The notes below the pieces were generated by a model. That model did not search any database and was not told the DNA's origin. It worked only from the letters and a program-made list of their open reading frames with translations. A program made the translations under genes and the position numbers. A DNA stretch of 64,000 nt. It comes from Methanobacteriota archaeon (GTDB lineage Archaea; Halobacteriota; Methanosarcinia; Methanosarcinales; Methanosarcinaceae). Location: NCBI GenBank assembly GCA_023399215.1, contig JAEWQJ010000037.1:82326-146325 (forward strand). The letters run 5' to 3'. Positions within the stretch are counted from its first letter, which is position 1. Each line of letters starts with the position of its first letter. This document shows, piece after piece, positions 43,643 to 52,916 of this stretch.

Positions 43643-46192
43643 ATGGAAACAACATTCGATCCGGAGAATATAACTGGGCTTTCAGAAGAAGAGGCCGCTG
43701 CGATACTTAAGAACGAAGGCTATAATGAGCTGCCGTCCCAGAAGAAACAGAGCCTTTTTTCTATCTTTCTGAGTGTTCTTAAAGAACCGATGTTGCTTCT
43801 CCTTTTAATTGCAGGTACGATTTATCTATTCCTTGGGGAAGTTAGAGATGCTCTTATACTGCTAGTTTTCGTTTTTGTGGTTGTGGGTATAACATTTAAC
43901 CAGGAAATAAAGACCGAAAGGGCCTTAGAGGCTTTAAAAAATCTTTCAAGCCCAAGAGCTCTTGTGATAAGAAGCGGGGAACAGAAAAGAATTCCAGGGA
44001 GAGAAGTCGTTAAGGGAGATATCATAATTTTGAGAGAAGGAGACCGCATCCCGGCAGATGGAGTTGTGCTCTCCAGTACAAATCTTCTGGTGGATGAATC
44101 CTTACTCACAGGCGAATCACTGGCTGTTAGAAAATGCGAATCTACTGGCTTAACTCACTCCTTGAAGCCTGAGCAGCCCGGAGGAGATGATCTTCCATTT
44201 GTATATTCAGGAACCCTGGTAATTCAGGGTCATGGAGTAGCCCAGGTAAGCGAAACCGGGATACATACTGAAATGGGAAAAATCGGAAAAGCTCTGGGGA
44301 CGATAGCTGAAGAAGATTCTCTACTAAAAAAAGAAACCGCCCAAATTATTAAGACTTTTGCGGTTTTTGGAGGAATACTCTGCGCAGTTGTAGTCATAGT
44401 CTACGGCTTGACAAGAGGAGATTGGCTGCACGGACTGCTTGCAGGACTGAGTTTAAGCATGGCCCTTCTTCCCGAAGAGTTCTCAGTAGTTTTACTGATA
44501 TTCCTGAGTATGGGAGCCTGGCGTCTGTCCAAAAGAAATGTGTTAGTACGACGGATGCCTGCAATTGAGACGCTCGGGGCTTCAACCGTACTTTGCGTGG
44601 ATAAGACAGGGACTTTAACCTTAAACCGGATGATTCTGAACTCCTTATTTTCGAAGGGCGAATATTGTGAACTCGAGAAAAATAAATGCCTGCTTGAGAA
44701 GTTCCATGAATTGCTTGAGTTTGGATACCTGGCAAGCCAGCGAGATCCCTTTGATCCTCTTGAGAAAGAGATAAAAAGAAACACTGAAAAATTCCTTATT
44801 AATACCGAACATATCCACGAAGAGTGGAAAACTGTCAGGGAGTACCCTCTCTCAAAAAACCTGCTTGCACTTTCAAACGTATGGAAATCCCCAGATTCCG
44901 GAAAATACGTTATCGCTACAAAAGGTGCACCCGAAGCAATTTTTGATCTGTGCCATCTGAGTGAAACCGAGAAAGAAGAGTTATCGGCTCATGTTCAGGA
45001 GATGGCAAACAGGGGTTTGAGGCTTCTGGGTGTGGCTAAAGCCAGTTTTCAGGATGACTCTTTGCCTGAACAACAACATGATTTCGAGTTCGAATTTATA
45101 GGACTGCTTGGTTTTGTCGATCCTGTCCGGCCATCTGTTTCCCAATCAATAAAGGAGTGTTATAAAGCCGGAATAAGAGTCATTATGATTACCGGAGACT
45201 ATCCCGGTACAGCTCAGCATATTGCCAGGCAGATAGGTCTAAAAAACCCAGATAAATACATTACCGGCCCTGAACTGGCAAATATGGATCAACAGGAGCT
45301 TTCTGAAAAAATAAAAGTAACAAACATCTTTGCCAGGGTTGTGCCAGAGCAAAAACTGACAATTGTAAATGCTTTAAAACAAAACGGGGAAGTTGTTGCA
45401 ATGACAGGAGATGGAGTTAACGATGCTCCTGCTTTGAAATCGGCTCATATTGGAATTGCAATGGGAGAAAGGGGCACGGATGTAGCTCGTGAGTCTGCAT
45501 CAATCGTCCTTCTGAATGACGATTTCTTTTCCATTGTTGCAGCCGTCAGGCTTGGAAGGCGGATTTTCGATAACCTCAAGAAGGCAATAGGGTACATATT
45601 TTCAGTCCACATGCCTATTGCAGGACTCGCTCTGTTCCCTATATTATTTAATTTGCCCCTTGTACTTTTGCCTGCACACATAGCATTTCTGGAATTGATA
45701 ATTGACCCTGCCTGCTCAACAGTCTTTGAGGCTGAACCTGAAGAGAAAAATATAATGAACAGATCGCCTCGAAATTTACAGGAAAGAATGTTCGGAAGAA
45801 AAAACCTGGCCCTCAGCCTGGTACAGGGAATAAGCATGCTTGCAGGAGTAATTGCTGTTTTCCTGTATGCCTTATATATAGGCAAGGGCGAAGTGGATGC
45901 ACGCACACTTACCTTTGCGACACTCGTAATCGCAAACCTTACTTTAATCGTGGCAAACCTTTCCTGGTCCCAGAGCCTCATCAAAACGCTGTCTTCCGAG
46001 AACAAAGCCTTGAGATATGTACTGGTCGGAGCACTTTCAGGTTTATTTCTGGTTTTGTATGTGCCGGCTTTAAGAAGTATGTTCCGGTTCTCACTGCTGC
46101 ACGGTGATGATTTGCTAATCGTATTTTTGGTGGGAACTCTAAGTATTGCGTGGCTCAGATTACTCAAAAGCCAAATAAATAATAATATCTGA
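43643..46192 (+). CDS. P-type (P2, Ca2+-type) cation-transporting ATPase
   Basis: An 849-residue ion pump. The N-terminal cation ATPase domain reads ITGLSEEEAAAILKNEGYNELP. The actuator motif is LLTGESLAV, the phosphorylation site is DKTGTLTLN with Asp320, the nucleotide domain has KGAPEAIFDLC, and the hinge is MTGDGVNDAPALK. Ten membrane helices are expected. The TM4 ion site reads ALLPEEFSVVLLIF (PEEF in place of PEGL of animal Ca2+ pumps), and TM6 has LELIIDPACSTVFEAEP, a group seen in many prokaryotes whose ion (Ca2+, Mn2+ or other) is not settled. An ATG at 43643 follows AGGT at some distance. No partner gene. Confidence 0.93.
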   Translation: METTFDPENITGLSEEEAAAILKNEGYNELPSQKKQSLFSIFLSVLKEPMLLLLLIAGTIYLFLGEVRDALILLVFVFVVVGITFNQEIKTERALEALKNLSSPRALVIRSGEQKRIPGREVVKGDIIILREGDRIPADGVVLSSTNLLVDESLLTGESLAVRKCESTGLTHSLKPEQPGGDDLPFVYSGTLVIQGHGVAQVSETGIHTEMGKIGKALGTIAEEDSLLKKETAQIIKTFAVFGGILCAVVVIVYGLTRGDWLHGLLAGLSLSMALLPEEFSVVLLIFLSMGAWRLSKRNVLVRRMPAIETLGASTVLCVDKTGTLTLNRMILNSLFSKGEYCELEKNKCLLEKFHELLEFGYLASQRDPFDPLEKEIKRNTEKFLINTEHIHEEWKTVREYPLSKNLLALSNVWKSPDSGKYVIATKGAPEAIFDLCHLSETEKEELSAHVQEMANRGLRLLGVAKASFQDDSLPEQQHDFEFEFIGLLGFVDPVRPSVSQSIKECYKAGIRVIMITGDYPGTAQHIARQIGLKNPDKYITGPELANMDQQELSEKIKVTNIFARVVPEQKLTIVNALKQNGEVVAMTGDGVNDAPALKSAHIGIAMGERGTDVARESASIVLLNDDFFSIVAAVRLGRRIFDNLKKAIGYIFSVHMPIAGLALFPILFNLPLVLLPAHIAFLELIIDPACSTVFEAEPEEKNIMNRSPRNLQERMFGRKNLALSLVQGISMLAGVIAVFLYALYIGKGEVDARTLTFATLVIANLTLIVANLSWSQSLIKTLSSENKALRYVLVGALSGLFLVLYVPALRSMFRFSLLHGDDLLIVFLVGTLSIAWLRLLKSQINNNI

Positions 46193-46232
46193 CAGCAATA
46201 ATCTGACAGCAATAATCTGACAGCAATAATAT
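46193..46232. repeat. 14-bp direct repeat directly after the P-type ATPase gene
   Basis: About three copies of ctgacagcaataat beginning at the stop codon, so the end of the gene itself is part of the first copy. Confidence 0.8.
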
Positions 46233-46696
46233 CGGACAAATCTGGAAAGGTAAGTACTGAAAGGTAAGTGTTATACCTGTTCAAACTGATAGGTATCTGT
46301 TCAAATTGAATGGGTACCTACTCAAATTTGATGAGTGACTATTCGAGTCTGATGAAAAGGTGGCTCTATATAAGTAAAAAAGCATAACTTTATAAAATAT
46401 AACATATTTAATGATTTTCTGGATCCTAATTGGTTTCAGCACTCAGTTTGAAAGAGAATGATAAACTTCAATGGTCCAGAAGGTATGAAAACTCTCTACG
46501 TTTATAGAGAATTTTGAAAAATCTCCGTTTCTGGCTGGATTGTCAAATTATTAGAGACATATAAGTAATTCTTGAACTGAGATATCTGGATCCCCAGTAT
46601 ATTCCGAAAGCTTAAAGGTAAGGAATTTTTCGTTTTTGGAGTGCAGTAGTAAAATATATCCTGTAGTTATAATAAATAATTATATAAAGCTGAGAA

Positions 46697-46899
46697 ATTG
46701 TTTTAGCCAATAGATTATTTTAGCCAATAGATTGTTTTAGCCAATAGATTATTTTAGCCAATAGATTATTTTAGCTAATAGATTGTTTTAGCCGATAGAT
46801 TATTTTAGCCAATAGATTGTTTTAGCTAATAGATTGTTTTAGCTAATAGATTGTTTTAGCCAATAGATTATTTTAGCCAATAGATTATTTTAGCCAATA
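46697..46899. repeat. 17-bp tandem repeat, 12 copies, upstream of dedA
   Basis: The unit is attgttttagccaatag, with variants attattttagccaatag and attgttttagctaatag, running without a break for 203 bp and ending 34 bp before the DedA ATG. It therefore lies in or next to the dedA promoter. Confidence 0.95.
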
Positions 46900-46933
46900 A
46901 TCAAAGAAGCACATCCAATCGAGAAGTATTGAC

Positions 46934-47581
46934 ATGGTAGATCAAAGCTATTTTATTGATTTATTTTTGCATCTGGATGCTCACTTAAGAGAAATAACAA
47001 ACGAATACGGTTTATTAACGTATTTATTATTGTTCGCTATCATCTTTTGTGAGACAGGTCTGGTGATAGCTCCTTTCTTACCAGGTGATTCTCTTATCTT
47101 TGCAACCGGAGCTCTGGCTGCCAGTGGCTCATTCAATTTATTTATTCTACTTATTGTACTATGTCTTGCAGCTATTGCAGGAGATAATGTCAATTATCAC
47201 GCAGGCTATTTCTTAGGAAATCGAGTAACAAATCGTGAAAATATACGGTTTATTAAAAAGGAACAGCTTGACCGTACACACTTATTCTTTAAAAAGTATG
47301 GGGTAAAAACGATAATTATAGCCCGGTTTATCCCTGTTATCCGTACATTTGCACCGTTTGTAGCAGGGATTGGAACAATGCCCTATTTGACATTCGTTAG
47401 CTATGATACCATCGGGGGAGTTTTATGGGTAACGTCATTCCTTTTTGGAGGATACTTTTTTGGGAACTTGCTAATTGTAAAGGATAACTTAAGCTTTTTA
47501 ATACCTGGAATAGTTCTTGTTTCGTTAATTCCAGGCATTATTGCGTATATTCAGAGCAAACGTGACCCAAAAGGTACATGA
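46934..47581 (+). CDS. DedA family membrane protein
   Basis: A 215-residue polytopic protein of the DedA/VTT family. The signature parts are FCETGLVIAPFLPGDSLIF (residues about 39-57), GDNVNYHAGYFLGN (about 83-96), and FKKYGVKTIIIARFIPVIRTFAPFVAG (about 119-145), which includes the F/Y-x-R-x-x-P-x-x-R motif. Members act as lipid scramblases or flippases of the undecaprenyl-phosphate or phospholipid type. The start is the ATG at 46934 (TTGACATGG). A flippase-like gene follows about 300 bp downstream, suggesting joint roles in lipid traffic. Confidence 0.93.
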   Translation: MVDQSYFIDLFLHLDAHLREITNEYGLLTYLLLFAIIFCETGLVIAPFLPGDSLIFATGALAASGSFNLFILLIVLCLAAIAGDNVNYHAGYFLGNRVTNRENIRFIKKEQLDRTHLFFKKYGVKTIIIARFIPVIRTFAPFVAGIGTMPYLTFVSYDTIGGVLWVTSFLFGGYFFGNLLIVKDNLSFLIPGIVLVSLIPGIIAYIQSKRDPKGT

Positions 47582-47635
47582 TAGAATGAAGAGCATGATA
47601 GAGTAAAGACCTTCAAAATATTCTTCGGAACATCT

Positions 47636-47694
47636 TTCAAGATATCGTTCGAGATGTTCTTCGAGATGTTCTTCGAGATGTTCTTCGAGATGTC
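47636..47694. repeat. 15-bp tandem repeat between dedA and the flippase-like gene
   Basis: Three to four copies of gagatgttcttc plus gag/cga variants. Confidence 0.8.
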
Positions 47695-47877
47695 CAAAAT
47701 TCCTTCGTGATTATCAAAACTCTCAAGAGTGCTTGCATAGTCAGAAATTCGGTTGCACTTGCATGGCCAGAAATTTGGTTGCCTATTAAAAGCACAAGGT
47801 CCTAAAAGTAAATTCAGAGCAGGAGAGCTATATGGAAAAACTGTTTTTAGAAAAGTGATTCTGAGCCTTTGTGAGGT

Positions 47878-48858
47878 ATGTCTTTGAAGATGGGAACTTT
47901 GATAAAAATCATCGTGACCCTTTTACTACTCGCAGCAGGTGTATATCTTGTCCGCAGTTACTGGATAGAGATCATACCTGTTCTGGAAGAAATATTGGGA
48001 ACACTCAGAGAAACAAAGCTACGTTATGTTTTTCTAGCGATCCTGGTATACTTGCTGAGTGTATACTTATTTTCAGTCCGCTGGCAGCAGGTTCTCTACT
48101 GTATTGGTTACAATCTAAAAGTCACAAGTCTTGTTCCTATTTATTTCGGAGCAGTATTTGTGAACAACATTACTCCTGGAGGGAACATGGCAACGGGAGA
48201 ATCCTTCCGAATCCTTTGGGCCAACAAACTTTTTGGGATAAGCTATATCAACGGTTTCAAAACAATTTTCTTTGAAAGATTGGTTGAAGGAATTCCTGTT
48301 TTTCTCTTATCAATTTATATTCTGTATGCATTTCCATCTTTAGAGATTAGACTCCTGCCCGCAATCGACAGTTTAATATTAAAATCGTTTTATCTGTTTT
48401 TCCTGGTCTTCCTGGCGACAGGAATAGCAATTTGGTTCTTTCGAGCAAAATTAGCTTCTCTTTTTCGCAACATACAGAAAAACTGGAATCAATTTAAACA
48501 AGCTTTTGTTCCTGTTTTCCTTTTATCCTGTGGGGTCTGGACCCTTGATGTAATACGCCTCAAACTGGTTGCTCTGGCCCTGAATATTGATCTTTCTTTA
48601 AACCTGATTGTAACAATTTCAGTCTTGACTTTCATTCTAGGAGCCCTACCATTAACTCCAGGAGGCCTCGGAATAATTGAAGGAGGCCTGATCTCTTTAC
48701 TTCTGTACTTTGGCTTGTCTCTCGCATCTGCAAGCAGTTTCGTTTTTTTAGAGCGTTTTATTTCTTATGGACTCAGCAGCGTAATCGGATTTATTTACTT
48801 ATCCTATTATGGAGGCTTTAAAATCTGGAGAAAATCAAAAGAAGAAAAATTACACTGA
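47878..48858 (+). CDS. Flippase-like membrane protein (LPG synthase TM domain family)
   Basis: A 326-residue membrane protein with eight or so helices, of the UPF0104/lysylphosphatidylglycerol-synthase transmembrane family, without the soluble aminoacyl-transferase domain. Landmarks are RWQQVLYCIGYNL near the N-terminus, FGAVFVNNITPGGNMATGESFRI and LPLTPGGLGIIEGGLISLLL near the C-terminus. Such proteins are thought to flip lipids or lipid-linked sugars in archaea. The ATG at 47878 directly abuts GAGGT, so the ATG at 47890 may be the true start. A paralog is at 60405-61472. Confidence 0.88.
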   Translation: MSLKMGTLIKIIVTLLLLAAGVYLVRSYWIEIIPVLEEILGTLRETKLRYVFLAILVYLLSVYLFSVRWQQVLYCIGYNLKVTSLVPIYFGAVFVNNITPGGNMATGESFRILWANKLFGISYINGFKTIFFERLVEGIPVFLLSIYILYAFPSLEIRLLPAIDSLILKSFYLFFLVFLATGIAIWFFRAKLASLFRNIQKNWNQFKQAFVPVFLLSCGVWTLDVIRLKLVALALNIDLSLNLIVTISVLTFILGALPLTPGGLGIIEGGLISLLLYFGLSLASASSFVFLERFISYGLSSVIGFIYLSYYGGFKIWRKSKEEKLH

Positions 48859-49113
48859 ATGAAAAATTACACTGATCTGCAAATGACGTTTTTCAGAGGT
48901 TGGCAAAGTTAATTACTCAATCTATGCTTTTTTAAAATGTATACCCCTCTTTAACATAAATTTATGAAAACGGGTGTCTGGATGGACTAACTGTGGCCAT
49001 AAATCGCCCCCAGGAGCTGGTATGGAAAGGTATTAATTAGAGAAGTATGAGTAGTAATATGTGGGTATTATAATTATTACTGGACCCCTTGATAAAACCG
49101 TGAGGTGATAATG

Positions 49114-49266
49114 ATGTGTAGTGTTGGAGACTCGTTTGATCTGGATCTGGAAGGAAATTTGCCGGTTAAAGACTATGTATGTAAAGACTGTGGAAACAGA
49201 TTCAAAGGCATTGGTAAAAATGTGAAGTGTCCATCCTGCCAGTCTAAAAATGTAGTAGAATCCTGA
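49114..49266 (+). CDS. Small zinc-ribbon protein
   Basis: A 50-residue protein not noted by simple length filters. It holds YVCKDCGNRFKGIG and VKCPSCQSKNVVES, two C-x-x-C pairs of an FmdB-like zinc ribbon, after an acidic N-terminus. The ribosome-binding site GAGGTGAT (49102-49109) is excellent; of two adjacent ATGs the second gives the better spacing. The function is unknown, perhaps a nucleic-acid or protein binder. The next gene starts 34 bp later on the same strand, so the two are probably co-transcribed. Confidence 0.8.
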   Translation: MCSVGDSFDLDLEGNLPVKDYVCKDCGNRFKGIGKNVKCPSCQSKNVVES

Positions 49267-49300
49267 TAATCGACTGGATTTTTTAATACTTATTTTTAAC

Positions 49301-49786
49301 ATGAAAAAATCGACTTCTTCTAAAGACATTTCACTGAATGAAAGTGAAATGCTTCTCTTGCGCGGCACGGCAGGAACAGTGGCTATTGTGAAAGCAGGCC
49401 CGAGTGGACAGTTTTTTCTGGAAACTGAGAACGAAGAGATTGTACTCGGGCTGGAACCTCATGACCTGATTGTTGCTTCCGCGCTGTCTGTGGATGAGAA
49501 AACTGAAAAAGGGCTTAAATGCGTTCTTTTTATGATTCGGGAAATCAGGTCACCATTAATAGTCCTTCCAAAGAACCACCCTGCATCCCCAAGGCTTCCA
49601 ATTGTAGTATCGGTTGGGCAAAAAACTGTTCTAAGCTGCAATATCACTCCTGGCACGCATCCGAATCAGGACGTACTTTGCGGTTCAAATGAGTTTAATG
49701 GTCTTGAGGTAACGGGAACATTGGATGGCGTACATATTGAAAATCTGCCCGAATGTGAGGTAGTAAAGGTTAACTTTGATATCTGA
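49301..49786 (+). CDS. Conserved-looking hypothetical protein
   Basis: A 161-residue soluble protein of unknown family. It begins KKSTSSKDISLNESEMLLLR and has beta-rich stretches GTAGTVAIVKAGPSGQFFL, LEPHDLIVASALSVDE and PRLPIVVSVGQKTVLSCN. No signal peptide and no membrane segment are seen. The start ATG follows no strong site, but it lies just behind the zinc-ribbon gene and could be translated from the same message. Coding character is good (even codon use, no low complexity). Confidence 0.65.
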   Translation: MKKSTSSKDISLNESEMLLLRGTAGTVAIVKAGPSGQFFLETENEEIVLGLEPHDLIVASALSVDEKTEKGLKCVLFMIREIRSPLIVLPKNHPASPRLPIVVSVGQKTVLSCNITPGTHPNQDVLCGSNEFNGLEVTGTLDGVHIENLPECEVVKVNFDI

Positions 49787-50726
49787 TTCACATATTTTTC
49801 TGATCCACTTATTTTTCTATCCACATATTTTTCAGAAACAAAAAATCAGGGGTTTTGGCGGCTCTCTGTCTTACTTACTAGAGGCTTTGATCTGGTCTTG
49901 TACAACACTTGATCCAGCCTTAGATAATAAGCCTTAGATAATAAGCCTTAGATAACAAGCCTTAGATAACAAGCCTTAGATAACAGCCTTATATAGTAAT
50001 TTTGATATGTAGAACGTTTAATTTTGGTATGTAGAGAGCTTAATTAACTCTCATCACTCATTTTTTTGGTACAACTGGTGGTTCACTTATAAACCACAAT
50101 GCTGTTATATTTTTCCCAGGAAAAATACTGTTATATTTCTCCCAGAAAATAATGTAATTGAGGGTTCCATATAGAAAGTGTCAGAATTTCCCTGCCCTCA
50201 GGATTTCAAAATCCTGCCATTTTTACGTCTCATAGATTCAAGTTAGCTCATTAATGGAGTCTTAATCCTATGGAGTCCTAATTCTATGGAGTTTTTAATC
50301 CTATGGAGCTTTTAATCCTATGGAGCTTTTAATCCTACCTTTTTAAACAAATATCTCAAGTCGCCTTCTAATTATAAACACACTGATTTTAGTTATCCTG
50401 TGACTTTTCATCGTATCAGGCTGAAATTTGCCCGTATACCGGATATGTACCGTAAAATACCCAGATTTTAGAGTAAACCCCTTGAATTGTTTTGCTTCTG
50501 TAAAATTATTTTGGCTCTTCACCATTCCCTATGGATAAGATGATTTTCAATTCGAGCCCGCTTGGTTTTTATGAAAAAATCACAAGGATATCCACATAAA
50601 AAACGAAGAACCCTCATTTTTTTAACACAATATAAGCTAATTTTATAATACTTTGAGCAAAATAAAAAAATTTTAATGCTATAAAACAGATATTAATTCT
50701 TGGCATTTTATATCTAAAAGTTAAAT
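49787..50726. other. Intergenic region with two tandem repeats
   Basis: About 940 bp without a supported gene. It holds a 16-bp repeat of cttagataataagc (49918-49990) and a 19-bp repeat of cctatggagcttttaat (50262-50340). A 60-residue minus-strand frame at 50343-50525 has no support. Confidence 0.65.
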
Positions 50727-52385
50727 ATGGGAATGCAAACCATGAAACCTAACAAGAAAATAGTTTTAATATCGATAGCGCTGATTTTATGTTTAATCAT
50801 TGTTTCATCTACTGCATCAGCCGCTACTCTAAATGTGGGATCCCACGAAAAATACACGACAATTCAAAAGGCTGTGAACGACTCTAATAAAGGGGATACC
50901 ATTATTGTTAATTCTGGAACCTACCCTGAGAACGTTCATATTACAAAAGATAACTTAACAATTCTTGGAAAAGGGTATCCAAAGGTTTATGGATTCTATA
51001 ATGTTGAAGAATCTAATGATGACTTCGGCAGAGAATATGTTAATATCAATGGTTTCTCTATCACTAAAAACGGAATTGATTTAGTTGGCAGAGCAGCACG
51101 TGGTCAAATAATAAAAAATAATTATTTCTATTCTTGTGGTGTTTCTTTTGATGGAGATATGGCTTCTGGTACTATCGAAAGTAACTATTTCACAAATGGT
51201 GGGATTTTTTTAAGTCAAGCTTCAGTAAATGTAATCGGAAATGAAATTAAGAATGCGGATGTTGGAATTTGGTTAGCTCAAGGAGCTGGATCAGGAACAT
51301 ATGCATCAATTTCAAAAAATAAGATAACTGGGTGTAATGTAGGAATTAAGTTTTATCATGAAAGTAGTTCTCCTGGTATTTATAACAATTACTTTAGCAA
51401 CAAAGAGAACGTAGTATTCGATTCATCGTGGAACGGCGCTGTAAGCTGGAATACTACTAAAACCGCAGGTTATAATATCGTTTCAGGACCTTCCATTGCC
51501 GGGAACTTCTGGGGCGCCCCTGATGGTAAAGGTTTCTCTCAGACAGCTTCTGATAATGACTCTGATGGAATTGCAGATTCCCCCTATGTTTTAAACAGTA
51601 AAAATATTGACTACTTACCTCTGGTTGCTATTAAAACTCCAGTAAAAACTCCGGTAGCTTCTTTTAAAACGTCAAAATCAAGCGGGAAAGCACCATTAAC
51701 CGTTAAATTTACTGACATAAGCACAGGGACACCTACTAAATGGAAATGGGACTTTGGAGATGGTTCAAAGTCATACCTCCAGAACCCGACTCACAAGTAT
51801 TCAAAGTCAGGAGTATATACTGTTAGCTTAACAGTAAAGAATGCTCACGGCAGTAACACGGTAACAAAAACAGATTATGTAAAAGTGATAGCAAAACCAG
51901 TTGCTGTATTCTCTGCATCTCCGACCTCCGGAAAAGCACCACTGAATGTTCAGTTTACTGACACAAGCACTGGCTCCCCAACTTTCTGGTTCTGGAACTT
52001 TGGAGATGGTTCAAAGTCATACCTCCAGAATCCAACTCACAAGTATTCAAAGTCAGGAGTATATACTGTTAGCTTAACAGTAAAGAATGCTGCAGGACGT
52101 AACACGGTAACAAAAACAGAATATATACAGGTGATAACAAAACCAGTTGCAAACTTTACCAGCAGTGTTACATCAGGAAAAGCACCATTAAAGGTTAAAT
52201 TTACTGACACAAGCACAGGGACACCTGCTGGATGGAAATGGGACTTTGGAGACGGATCAAATTCATACCACCAGAATCCGGTTCACAAGTATTCAAAAGC
52301 AGGAACATATACGGTTAACTTAACCGTAAAGAATGCTGCAGGACGTAACACAGTAACAAAAACAGATTATATAAAAGTTATATAA
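50727..52385 (+). CDS. Secreted NosD-like beta-helix protein with three PKD domains
   Basis: A 552-residue surface protein. The signal peptide is near residues 10-32 (IVLISIALILCLIIVSSTAS). The first domain (about 33-290) is a right-handed beta helix of the NosD/pectate-lyase kind (YTTIQKAVNDSNKGDTIIVN, then N-x-I/F-type coils), ending in NIDYLPLV. Three PKD domains follow (about 305-385, 390-470, 475-552), each with FTDTSTG, W-x-W-x-FGDGS and HKYSKSGVYTVSLTVKN. PKD domains 1 and 2 are near-identical in DNA. Such proteins form the outer surface of Methanosarcina. No anchor is present; a fourth PKD domain just after the stop is decayed, so the C-terminus has been lost. Confidence 0.9.
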   Translation: MGMQTMKPNKKIVLISIALILCLIIVSSTASAATLNVGSHEKYTTIQKAVNDSNKGDTIIVNSGTYPENVHITKDNLTILGKGYPKVYGFYNVEESNDDFGREYVNINGFSITKNGIDLVGRAARGQIIKNNYFYSCGVSFDGDMASGTIESNYFTNGGIFLSQASVNVIGNEIKNADVGIWLAQGAGSGTYASISKNKITGCNVGIKFYHESSSPGIYNNYFSNKENVVFDSSWNGAVSWNTTKTAGYNIVSGPSIAGNFWGAPDGKGFSQTASDNDSDGIADSPYVLNSKNIDYLPLVAIKTPVKTPVASFKTSKSSGKAPLTVKFTDISTGTPTKWKWDFGDGSKSYLQNPTHKYSKSGVYTVSLTVKNAHGSNTVTKTDYVKVIAKPVAVFSASPTSGKAPLNVQFTDTSTGSPTFWFWNFGDGSKSYLQNPTHKYSKSGVYTVSLTVKNAAGRNTVTKTEYIQVITKPVANFTSSVTSGKAPLKVKFTDTSTGTPAGWKWDFGDGSNSYHQNPVHKYSKAGTYTVNLTVKNAAGRNTVTKTDYIKVI

Positions 52386-52624
52386 AGGTGGTAACAAAAC
52401 CAGTTGCTTAATTCTCTGTAATCCAACCTCTGGAAAAGTTCCATTAACTGTAAAATTTACTGACGAAAGCACAGGTGTTATTACCACATGAAATGGAGTT
52501 TTGGAGACGGAAACACTTCAGGATAAAAAAATCCAGAACATCAGTTTTTTCAGGCAGAAACTATAAGGTTACAATTACAGTTGTCAACGATGTAGGCTAC
52601 CTGTATGGAGCAACTGGCTTTTGA
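52386..52624 (+). pseudogene. Decayed fourth PKD domain of the surface protein
   Basis: Directly after the TAA of the beta-helix gene the same linker (VVTKPVA) reappears, then a stop. In other frames come NPTSGKVPLTVKFTDESTG, WSFGDGNTSG and VTITVVNDVG, all PKD landmarks. At least two frameshifts and two stops are needed to explain it, so the gene once had at least four PKD units. Confidence 0.85.
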
Positions 52625-52650
52625 GGTAACTTTTAGATTACCTTTTTTTT
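52625..52650 (+). terminator. Intrinsic-type terminator
   Basis: GGTAA-cttttaga-TTACC followed by eight T. It lies just beyond the decayed PKD unit and fits as the end of the surface-protein transcript. Confidence 0.65.
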
Positions 52651-52916
52651 ATTTATTCAAATTATAACAAAGAGTGAAATATCCCGATCCAGAAGTTTAC
52701 CGTTTCCCCCAGGTTCGTCTCATACATCGTCGTGACATAAATCGGTAAAGTAATAAAGTATATCTCACTGTCAATTATTATGAGCTAACTTATAATGTGG
52801 ATTACCAGTTTAGATTTTTCTTCTTTTGCTGCTGCAGTATCTTGTTTAATTGCATTCGCTTCAGTAATAGGTACTAAATCAAATGTAAATTTAACACATA
52901 AATATAGAGGGATTAC

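Noticed and set aside
45445..46284. Minus-strand 279-residue frame opposite the P-type ATPase
   Set aside because: Shadow of a well-supported gene; no domain or ribosome-binding site.
46697..46899. CRISPR array
   Set aside because: The 17-bp units are directly joined without unique spacers, and no cas gene is in the window.
50343..50525. Minus-strand 60-residue frame
   Set aside because: No ribosome-binding site, no domain, AT-rich repeat surroundings.
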